Of a DNA stretch of 5,872 nucleotides, positions 1 through 5,872 are shown piece by piece. The first letter of the stretch is position 1, and the number at the start of each line of letters is the position of its first letter. The notes below the pieces were generated by a model. That model was given only the letters and a program-made list of their open reading frames with translations, searched no databases and was not told the origin of the DNA. A program made the position numbers and the translations under genes. The stretch lies in assembly GCA_016868515.1 (NCBI GenBank), contig VGGM01000108.1:1-5872 (forward strand). The letters run 5' to 3'. The DNA is from Bacteroidota bacterium. GTDB lineage: Bacteria > Bacteroidota > Bacteroidia > Bacteroidales > VadinHA17.

Positions 1-377
1 AGCGCTACGTCAAAGAAGAGGAATATAACCGCATTGCTTCAGCAGTGTCCTCGCTAATGGGTGAGGCCGATACTTTCGAAGAGTCTTTCGATCAGTTACT
101 GCATGGCCCGGGTGAGCCTGCCGCCGGCTCTGTATCGGAATACCTTGCCGACATGTATCAGGAAATACGGGACTGCCTCCTGCAGTACCAAACCGGCACC
201 GAAGAGGTAATGAACGATGCAATATGGGAGTGCTCAATGACCTTCGAGACTCTCTGGGGAAGAAAACTCCTTAGTGTCCTCAGGGCAATACACCCTATTC
301 TTTATTCGGGAACCGGGGCCGCCTCCCTCGATGAAAACAGCGGAACAGCAAGACAGAAGGGGCATGGAGATGAGTAG
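1..377 (+). CDS. DUF5063 domain protein, 3' part of gene (5' end outside window)
   Basis: The reading frame is open from the first bases of the window (first full codon at position 3) to TAG at 375-377, so the start codon lies upstream; the GTG at 45 is internal. About 125 residues are visible. I recognise the Bacteroidota DUF5063 family from its C-terminal half: a YLADMYQEIRD helix, then GTEEVMNDAIWEC (195-233), then a W/L-rich helix ending LLSVLRAIHPIL. The protein looks all-helical, acidic and soluble, with no signal peptide or membrane segment in the visible part. The last 20 or so residues (GTGAASLDEN onward) are polar and low in complexity, probably a disordered tail. No catalytic motif is visible and the function of the family is unknown to me. 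Its stop overlaps the start of the downstream exonuclease gene, so the two are probably translationally coupled. The family call rests on remembered family character rather than a profile search. Confidence 0.8.
   Translation, partial: RYVKEEEYNRIASAVSSLMGEADTFEESFDQLLHGPGEPAAGSVSEYLADMYQEIRDCLLQYQTGTEEVMNDAIWECSMTFETLWGRKLLSVLRAIHPILYSGTGAASLDENSGTARQKGHGDE
355..362 (+). promoter_or_regulatory. Shine-Dalgarno-like site (AGAAGGGG) for the exonuclease gene
   Basis: This purine-rich, anti-SD-complementary stretch ends 7 bases before the ATG at 370. The spacing fits that start better than the in-frame ATG at 364 (1-base gap). The ATG at 331 lies upstream of the site and cannot use it. The site lies inside the end of the DUF5063 gene. 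Confidence 0.5.
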
Positions 378-978
378 AAAGAAATACCCCGAAGAGATTA
401 CCGATGAGGAACTAGGCAGTTACAGCTACGCTAACTTCGAGGGTGAAATAGTACTGGTTGAGGACGATGATCATCTCATGAAGGTCCTGCCTGAAATCCG
501 CAAAACCAAAGTATTCGGATTTGATACCGAAACCAGACCGGTTTTCCGGAAAGGAAGAAAGAATGGCGTGGCTCTTTTGCAGCTGGCAACCGACAGAAAG
601 GCTTACCTGCTCAGACTGAACAAAACCGGCCTGCCTCAGGCCCTCTCTGAAATACTCTCAAGTAATCATATCATTAAGGCAGGGATAGCCATACATGACG
701 ATATCAAAATGCTTCAGTCAAGGAACAATTTCACCCCCGGGGGGTTCGTTGATCTTCAGACAGTTGCTCAGCGCATCGGCGTGAAGAATATCGGCCTGAA
801 AAAAATGGCCGCAATATTCCTGGGGTTCAAAATATCGAAAAAACAACAGGTAACCGACTGGGAAGCCGGTAAGCTGACGCCTGCCCAATTGATATACGCA
901 GCTACCGATGCCTGGATCTGTCACCAGATTTACAGGGAACTGGAAGCCAACGGTTCCCTCAATGTTCAAAACACATAA
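370..978 (+). CDS. 3'-5' exonuclease domain protein (DEDDy / RNase D-like family)
   Basis: Predicted to remove nucleotides from 3' ends of RNA or DNA in the cytoplasm using two metal ions. From the ATG at 370 the product is 202 residues. All three exonuclease motifs are visible: Exo I as FGFDTETRP (D52, E54), Exo II as KAGIAIHDDIKML (D111 by alignment with the WRN/RNase D pattern), and Exo III as YAATDAW (Y176, D180), the tyrosine making it DEDDy type. The DW (162-163) before LTPAQLIYAATDA is also typical. It is a single domain without the HRDC modules of true RNase D, closer in plan to the WRN exonuclease domain. The substrate cannot be read from the sequence. Starts at 331 or 364 are possible; 370 is preferred for its Shine-Dalgarno spacing and its ATGAGTAG overlap with the upstream stop, a usual arrangement for coupled genes. 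The methyltransferase gene begins 8 bases after its stop. Confidence 0.9.
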   Translation: MSRKKYPEEITDEELGSYSYANFEGEIVLVEDDDHLMKVLPEIRKTKVFGFDTETRPVFRKGRKNGVALLQLATDRKAYLLRLNKTGLPQALSEILSSNHIIKAGIAIHDDIKMLQSRNNFTPGGFVDLQTVAQRIGVKNIGLKKMAAIFLGFKISKKQQVTDWEAGKLTPAQLIYAATDAWICHQIYRELEANGSLNVQNT

Positions 979-986
979 CCGAAATT

Positions 987-2195
987 ATGAAAAAGGTACC
1001 GGCCAGAAGGGAAGGATTAGTGAAGGTTGTTCTGAAATCAGGGAAGGATCAGTCAGTGATGAGATATCATCCCTGGCTCTTCTCGGGCGCTATAAAAAAG
1101 GTATATGGCGACCCCGCAGAGGGCGACCTTGTGGAAATCTTTGACAACAAGGAGACTCTTCTTGGTACCGGCCATTACTCGCCTGGCTCAATAGCCATAA
1201 GAATTCTCAGTTTTGGCAAGAACCCTGTTGATGATGGCTTTTTCGCCGGCATGGTCCGTAAAGCTGTTGAATATCGCCGAAACCTAGGGTTTAACCCTTC
1301 CTCCGGAACCAGCATGTTCAGACTCATACATGGCGAGGGCGACGGACTGCCCGGTTTGATTGCCGATTACTACAACGGCACCGTGGTAACACAGTTCCAC
1401 TCGGCAGGAATGTACCGTTCCCGCAATACCATTGCCGACGCCATCGTGGAAAATGGTCTCTTCCCGGTTCACTCAGTTTATGATAAAAGCATGGCAACCC
1501 TTCCTGGTGCTGCATCTCCTGTTAATGAAAACGCTTTCCTTAGGGGCATATCTGATAACCCGGTTGAAATTGAGGAGAATAACCTCAGGTTCAGGATTGA
1601 CATCATCGGCGGCCAGAAAACAGGTTTTTTTATCGATCAGCGCGATAACCGAAAACTGGCATCAAACTTCTCGGCCGGTAAAACCCTGCTTAATCTCTTC
1701 AGCTATACCGGGGGATTCTCTGTCTATGCTATGAAAAATGCCGCCCTCGTCCATAGCGTCGACAGCTCAGCCCCGGCTTCCGCCCTTGCAAGGGAAAACA
1801 TCATCCTTAATTACGGGAATACCCCTAATCATGAAGCAATCGAAGCCGATGCATTTGAATATCTAGGGGGAACACAGGGCAGGTATGATATGATGATCCT
1901 CGACCCGCCTGCATTCGCAAAACATAATAGTGTACTAGGCAATGCACTTCAGGGGTACAAACGACTGAATATGAAAGCTATTGAGGCAATAAGGCCCGGA
2001 GGAATAATTTTTACCTTTTCATGCTCCCAGGTGGTAAGCAGGGAAAATTTCCGGAAATCGGTATTCGCCGCAGCTGCAAACACCGGACGCAGGGTAAGGA
2101 TTCTTCACCAGATGGGGCAGCCTGCCGACCATCCTGTAAATATTTATCATCCTGAAAGCGAATATCTCAAAGGGCTCGTTTTGCATGTGGAATAA
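987..2195 (+). CDS. rlmI: Class I SAM-dependent 23S rRNA (cytosine-C5) methyltransferase, RlmI family
   Basis: Predicted to methylate a cytosine at C5 in 23S rRNA (C1962 in the E. coli RlmI enzyme). The product is 402 residues, close to the usual 390-400. An N-terminal PUA RNA-binding domain spans about 12-90 (HPWLFSGAI at 28-36). It is followed by a linker domain with the family signature GGQKTGFFIDQRDNR (208-222), then the Rossmann-fold methylase: motif I NLFSYTGGF (236-244), acidic end of strand 2 VDSS (258-261), motif IV DPPAF (306-310) and motif VI SCS (345-347), where C346 is the likely catalytic nucleophile. The C-terminal PADHPVNIYHPESEYLKGL (379-397) closely resembles the end of E. 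coli RlmI. The ATG at 987 has no clear ribosome site; a GTG at 1020 follows purine-rich AGAAGGGAAGGA and would start right at the PUA domain, so the true start may be there. The exact target base in this organism is inferred from the family only. Confidence 0.92.
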   Translation: MKKVPARREGLVKVVLKSGKDQSVMRYHPWLFSGAIKKVYGDPAEGDLVEIFDNKETLLGTGHYSPGSIAIRILSFGKNPVDDGFFAGMVRKAVEYRRNLGFNPSSGTSMFRLIHGEGDGLPGLIADYYNGTVVTQFHSAGMYRSRNTIADAIVENGLFPVHSVYDKSMATLPGAASPVNENAFLRGISDNPVEIEENNLRFRIDIIGGQKTGFFIDQRDNRKLASNFSAGKTLLNLFSYTGGFSVYAMKNAALVHSVDSSAPASALARENIILNYGNTPNHEAIEADAFEYLGGTQGRYDMMILDPPAFAKHNSVLGNALQGYKRLNMKAIEAIRPGGIIFTFSCSQVVSRENFRKSVFAAAANTGRRVRILHQMGQPADHPVNIYHPESEYLKGLVLHVE

Positions 2196-2214
2196 TATGG
2201 TATAGCAGATCTCT

Positions 2215-4338
2215 ATGGAAAAGAACATCACTATAATAGCCCGGAAACTCGGGCTGCAGGAATGGCAGGTTGAGAATACCGTCAGGCTTCTTGACGACGG
2301 GTCGACAGTGCCATTTATCAGCAGGTACCGTAAGGAGATGACAGGCAGCCTCGACGAGGTAATAATTCTTAACATAAAGGATCAGTACGAAAAACTCAGG
2401 GAACTCGACAAGCGCCGCGATGCCATCATCAAATCGGTTGAGGAACAGGAAAAGATGACGCCCGGGTTGTTGCAGCGGATAAATGAAGCCGCTACCATGG
2501 CCGAACTTGAGGATATTTATCTCCCGTACCGTCCAAAACGCAGAACACGTGCAACGATAGCCCGCGAAAATGGCCTCGAACCCCTTGCAATGCTGATTCT
2601 CGGACAGAGTGAACGCGATCCCGCCTCAAAAGCCGAAGCATATCTGAATGATAAGGTTACAGATATTGAAGCGGCAATTGCAGGTGCCTGCGACATAATT
2701 GCCGAGATTGTCAATGAAAGCGACAAGGCCAGAAATGCCCTCAGGAGGCTTATGGAGAGAGAAGCTGTGGTTTTCTCAAAGCTGGTGAAGGGAAAGGAAG
2801 AGGAAGGGATTAAGTACAGGGATTACTTCGAGTGGAGTGAACCACTCAAGCGCTGCCCTTCTCACCGTCTGCTTGCAATGAGGAGGGGTGAGGATGAAGG
2901 GTGCCTGAAGATTCAGATCGAGCCCCGAAGGGAATCAGATGCTTTGGAAATGCTGGAAAAAATATTTGTAAAGGGTGGTAACCGGTCATCAGAACTCGTA
3001 AGAAGGTCAGTGGCCGACAGTTACTCAAGACTGCTGCTCCCATCTCTTGAAACCGAGTTCCGCAACAGCTCCAAGGAGGCAGCCGATGCAGAGGCAATCT
3101 CCGTTTTTGCCATGAATCTCCGGCAACTGCTGCTCGCTTCCCCGCTGGGGCGCAGCAGGGTACTCGCCATTGACCCGGGGTACAGAACAGGCTGCAAAGT
3201 GGTCTGCATTGATGAACAGGGTAACTTGCTGCATAATGAGACCATCTTTCCGCACCCGCCTCAGAATCAAACTGCTCTGTCGGTAAAGAAAATTGTTAAC
3301 CTTGTTGAATCATATAAAATCGATGCCATTGCTGTTGGTAACGGAACTGCCGGAAGGGAAACAGAAGAGCTGGTCAGATGGATTAAGTTCGGCAGGGAAG
3401 TCAGGGTATTCCTGGTCGATGAATCGGGCGCATCAGTATATTCCGCATCCGAAGTGGCAAGGGAGGAGTTTCCCGACTATGACGTAACCGTAAGAGGTTC
3501 GGTTTCCATTGGCAGAAGACTGATTGATCCGCTTGCCGAACTTGTCAAAATCGATCCGAAATCGATAGGAGTAGGACAGTACCAGCATGATGTTAATCAA
3601 TCGAAACTGCAGCAGTCACTCGACGACGTGGTTATGAGCTGCGTGAATGCCGTGGGCGTTGAGGTCAATACGGCCAGCAAACATCTGCTTACTTATGTAT
3701 CGGGACTGGGCCCGCAACTGGCGGCCAATATAGTTGAATACAGAAAGGAAAACGGACCTTTCAGAAACCGTATGGAGCTCAGGAAAGTGAAGAGAATGGG
3801 GGAGAAGGCCTTTGAACAGTCGGCAGGCTTTCTCAGAATCAGGGATGCTGAGAACCCCCTCGACACTAGCGCCGTGCATCCCGAAAGTTATGTGGTGGTC
3901 GAAAAAATGGCCTCCGACCTTAATTGCTCGGTTGACGGGCTGATGAAAGATGAAAATGCAAGAAAATCAATCAGGCCGGAAAGATATGTTACCGACACAA
4001 TAGGGCTTCCCACCCTAAGGGATATTCTTGCCGAACTGGCCAAACCCGGCCTCGACCCAAGGAAAGCAATCGAGGAGTTCAGGTTCGCCGACATACATTC
4101 GGTTGATGACCTTAAGGAGGGGGAGGTCGTACCGGGAATTGTAACAAACATCACCAAATTCGGCGTTTTTGTTGATATCGGTGTTAAACAGGACGGACTG
4201 GTTCATATTTCAAATCTCAGCAACCGCTATGTGTCCGATCCTTCAGCCGTTGTTAAACTAAGGCAGCATGTAAAGGTAAAAATCCTTGCAGTTGACAGGG
4301 AACGTAAACGTATTCAGCTATCAATGAAAAATATTTAA
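2215..4338 (+). CDS. tex: Tex family RNA-binding transcription accessory protein
   Basis: Cytoplasmic nucleic-acid-binding protein related to Bordetella/Pseudomonas Tex, E. coli YhgF and eukaryotic Spt6, thought to act on transcription complexes. The product is 707 residues. An N-terminal helical Tex-N region covers about 1-190, with the hallmark TVPFISRYRKE (31-41) and ELEDIYLPYRPKRRTRA (97-113). A YqgF/RNase H-like domain (about 315-440) begins VLAIDPGYRTGCK (316-328) and contains AVGNGTAGRETE (373-384). The family segment IGVGQYQHDVNQ (451-462) follows. Helix-hairpin-helix repeats (about 490-560) include VSGLGPQLAANIV. An S1 RNA-binding domain fills about 635-707 (VTNITKFGVFVDIGVKQDGLVHIS). 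The protein stops right after the S1 fold, lacking the extra C-terminal tail of the longer (about 770-790 residue) proteobacterial forms; this is a normal Bacteroidota length as I recall, not a truncation. The start is 19 bases after the methyltransferase stop with no clear Shine-Dalgarno site, common in this phylum, so it may still be part of the same transcript. Confidence 0.96.
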   Translation: MEKNITIIARKLGLQEWQVENTVRLLDDGSTVPFISRYRKEMTGSLDEVIILNIKDQYEKLRELDKRRDAIIKSVEEQEKMTPGLLQRINEAATMAELEDIYLPYRPKRRTRATIARENGLEPLAMLILGQSERDPASKAEAYLNDKVTDIEAAIAGACDIIAEIVNESDKARNALRRLMEREAVVFSKLVKGKEEEGIKYRDYFEWSEPLKRCPSHRLLAMRRGEDEGCLKIQIEPRRESDALEMLEKIFVKGGNRSSELVRRSVADSYSRLLLPSLETEFRNSSKEAADAEAISVFAMNLRQLLLASPLGRSRVLAIDPGYRTGCKVVCIDEQGNLLHNETIFPHPPQNQTALSVKKIVNLVESYKIDAIAVGNGTAGRETEELVRWIKFGREVRVFLVDESGASVYSASEVAREEFPDYDVTVRGSVSIGRRLIDPLAELVKIDPKSIGVGQYQHDVNQSKLQQSLDDVVMSCVNAVGVEVNTASKHLLTYVSGLGPQLAANIVEYRKENGPFRNRMELRKVKRMGEKAFEQSAGFLRIRDAENPLDTSAVHPESYVVVEKMASDLNCSVDGLMKDENARKSIRPERYVTDTIGLPTLRDILAELAKPGLDPRKAIEEFRFADIHSVDDLKEGEVVPGIVTNITKFGVFVDIGVKQDGLVHISNLSNRYVSDPSAVVKLRQHVKVKILAVDRERKRIQLSMKNI

Positions 4339-4400
4339 AATGGCCTGTATTACGCACTTTTTACTACTTTTAATACTCTAAACCACCAGAAATATATACC
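4339..4400 (+). promoter_or_regulatory. Intergenic gap with possible promoter for the peptidase gene
   Basis: This is the only sizeable non-coding gap in the window (62 bases, A/T-rich). TACTTTTA at 4365-4372 matches the Bacteroidota -7 element TAnnTTTG at all fixed positions but the last; I see no clear TTTG-type -33 element at the expected distance upstream, so the call is weak. A start site just downstream would leave a short leader of about 20 bases. The bases before the ATG at 4401 (GAAATATATACC) are A/T-rich without a Shine-Dalgarno site, as is usual in this phylum. I found no stem-loop with a T-run to serve as a terminator for the preceding gene, so read-through from tex is possible. 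Confidence 0.25.
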
Positions 4401-5872
4401 ATGAAAAAGAGTTTACTGTTTTTATCAATCACGTCAGCCCTGCTGATATCGGGTTGTGCCCGGGTATCAGTACAGCCTCCGGTAGCAGAAAGGATACCCC
4501 ACAGTATCGAGGCTCATGGCGATGTAAGAGTTGACAATTATTACTGGATGCGCCTCACTGATGAACAGAAGAACGCACCGGAACCTGATGAACAGACCAG
4601 AAAGGTGCTTGATTACCTCAATTCTGAAAACGAATACAAGACTGCGGTATTGAAACATACTGAGGACCTGAGGGAGACCCTCTTCGGCGAACTTACCGGC
4701 CGTATCAAAAAGGATGATTCCACGGTTCCATACCTTGACAACGGATATTACTACTACACCAGGTTTACCGAGGGCAGGGAGTACCCTACCTATTTCAGGA
4801 AGAAGGCCGAGGAGGGTGCTGCCGAAGAACTACTGCTCGACGTTAATCAACTGGCTGAAGGTCAAACCTATTGCCAGGTTTCAGGAGTAAGTGTGAGCCC
4901 CGACAACAAAACACTTGCCTATGCTATCGACCTCGTGAGCCGCCGTCTCTACACAATTCACTTTAAGGATCTTGCAACCGGACAAACCCTTGATGAGAAG
5001 ATTGTCAACACCGCAGGATATGGCGTCTGGGCCGCAGACAGCCGAACTCTTTTCTACGTGGTCCGCGACCCTCAGACACTAAGGTCTTTCAGGGTTATGA
5101 ATTATGAACTGGGTGGCAACGGTCAGAGTAAAGTTGTGTATACCGAAGAGGATGAAACCTTCAGTGTATCGGTTTCAAGGACCCAGAGCAGGAAGTATAT
5201 TCTTCTGAGCTCGAGTCAGACACTGAGTAATGAGGTAAGGATTATTGATGCAGCTAAACCCGAAGCAGGATTCAGGTTACTTGAACCAAGGTCGGAGAAT
5301 CATGAATACAGGGCCGACCATTTAAACGGGTTCTTCTATATAAGAACCAACTCGGGTGGTGCCACGAACTTCAGACTGGTAAGGACGCCTGAAGAGAAGA
5401 CAGCAATGAGCAACTGGCAGGATGTTATACCTCACCGTTCTGATGTGCTGTTGCAGGGTTGGGAACTATTCAATAATCACCTGGTTGTGAGCGAACGGAT
5501 TAACGGACTTAACAATCTGAGAATAATTCAATTGGATAAAGATACTGACCATTATATCGATTTTGGCGAGCCTGCTTACACTGCAGGGATCAACATCAAT
5601 CTTGATCCTTCTTCCAACCTTTTCCGTTACAGCTATTCTTCACTTACCACTCCCAATTCGGTGATTGAATATAACATGGAGACCAGGGAGAAGCGTGTTT
5701 TGAAGGAAGATGAAGTGCTTGGAGGTTTTGACAAGAATAATTACCAGTCTGAAAGATTCTGGGCTGGTGCTTCCGATGGGACTATGATTCCGGTGTCACT
5801 GGTTTACAGAAAGGGATTCGAGAAGAACGGCAGGGCACCGCTACTCCTTTATGCATATGGTTCATACGGAAG
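4401..5872 (+). CDS. Prolyl oligopeptidase (S9A) family lipoprotein, 5' part (3' end outside window)
   Basis: Predicted serine peptidase cutting short peptides after proline or basic residues in the cell envelope. The frame is open from the ATG at 4401 to the window end (490 full codons) without a stop. Residues 1-19 form a lipoprotein signal: MKK, a hydrophobic stretch, then lipobox ISGC with C19 as the lipidated residue. The mature N-terminus carries the S9A signature IPHSIEAHGDVRVDNYYWMR (32-51). The middle is the beta-propeller that gates the active site, with blade-like repeats such as VSVSPDNKTLAYAID (163-177) and YGVWAADSRTLFYVV. After about residue 440 the alpha/beta-hydrolase domain begins (FWAGASDGTMIPVSLVYRKG), and the window ends in PLLLYAYGSYG (480-490), which in this family precedes the active-site region. 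The catalytic Ser, Asp and His lie beyond the window, so activity cannot be judged. The N-terminal form resembles oligopeptidase B (PtrB) as much as proline-specific enzymes; specificity is undecided. After C19 there is no acidic stretch of the kind that directs Bacteroidota lipoproteins to the surface, suggesting a periplasm-facing anchor. Confidence 0.93.
   Translation, partial: MKKSLLFLSITSALLISGCARVSVQPPVAERIPHSIEAHGDVRVDNYYWMRLTDEQKNAPEPDEQTRKVLDYLNSENEYKTAVLKHTEDLRETLFGELTGRIKKDDSTVPYLDNGYYYYTRFTEGREYPTYFRKKAEEGAAEELLLDVNQLAEGQTYCQVSGVSVSPDNKTLAYAIDLVSRRLYTIHFKDLATGQTLDEKIVNTAGYGVWAADSRTLFYVVRDPQTLRSFRVMNYELGGNGQSKVVYTEEDETFSVSVSRTQSRKYILLSSSQTLSNEVRIIDAAKPEAGFRLLEPRSENHEYRADHLNGFFYIRTNSGGATNFRLVRTPEEKTAMSNWQDVIPHRSDVLLQGWELFNNHLVVSERINGLNNLRIIQLDKDTDHYIDFGEPAYTAGININLDPSSNLFRYSYSSLTTPNSVIEYNMETREKRVLKEDEVLGGFDKNNYQSERFWAGASDGTMIPVSLVYRKGFEKNGRAPLLLYAYGSYG

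Noticed and set aside
10..237. Minus-strand 75-residue open frame opposite DUF5063
   Set aside because: It lies wholly within a recognised family on the other strand, its translation has no recognisable domain, and its composition is arginine/proline-rich as expected of a shadow frame.
1432..1734. Plus-strand 100-residue frame inside the methyltransferase gene
   Set aside because: It is an alternate frame of the strongly conserved methylase core, with no family resemblance.
2019..2375. Minus-strand 118-residue open frame spanning the methyltransferase-tex junction
   Set aside because: It is the longest antisense frame, but both ends overlie conserved parts of RlmI (C-terminal signature) and Tex (N-terminal signature); the translation shows no domain and no start context.
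4336..4400. Possible rho-independent terminator after tex
   Set aside because: A T-run is present (4358-4362) but no stable inverted repeat precedes it.
4467..4658. Minus-strand 63-residue hydrophobic open frame
   Set aside because: It is antisense to the conserved N-terminal signature of the prolyl oligopeptidase gene; the hydrophobic look follows from the complement of charged codons.
1..5872. Defence system, mobile element, CRISPR array, tRNA or riboswitch
   Set aside because: No repeats with regular spacing, no transposase or integrase motifs, no cloverleaf and no long structured leader were seen; nearly all bases are accounted for by five housekeeping-type genes.

Overview
The window looks like an ordinary, densely coded chromosomal stretch from a Bacteroidota bacterium, probably Bacteroidales or a near relative. 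The reasons are the protein families (a DUF5063 protein followed by a stand-alone 3'-5' exonuclease and an RlmI-type rRNA methyltransferase), the roughly 707-residue form of Tex, frequent AGG/AGA arginine and ATA isoleucine codons, mostly weak Shine-Dalgarno sites, and an A/T-rich leader before the last gene. The assignment rests on recognition of sequence character and synteny from memory, not on a search.

Layout, all on the + strand: (1) positions 1-377, the 3' end of a DUF5063 gene whose start lies outside the window; (2) 370-978, a compact DEDDy 3'-5' exonuclease overlapping the previous gene by 8 bases; (3) 987-2195, a PUA-domain class I rRNA large-subunit methyltransferase of the RlmI family, 8 bases downstream; (4) 2215-4338, the RNA-binding transcription accessory protein Tex, 19 bases downstream; (5) a 62-base intergenic gap; (6) 4401 to the window end, the 5' part of a prolyl-oligopeptidase (S9A) family protein with a lipoprotein signal. 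That last gene has no stop codon inside the window.

The first four genes are packed tightly enough to form one operon. Three of them act on RNA or nucleic acid: an exonuclease, an rRNA methylase, and an S1/YqgF/HhH transcription factor. This suggests an RNA-processing or ribosome-maturation housekeeping cluster, with the uncharacterised DUF5063 protein as a possible partner of the exonuclease. The peptidase gene has its own leader and perhaps its own promoter, and is functionally unrelated (envelope peptide turnover).

I see no tRNA, rRNA, CRISPR array, insertion sequence, phage gene, frameshift or broken gene. I found no convincing new biological system. The findings are modest: an uncharacterised gene pair, a lipid-anchored peptidase and some start-site questions.
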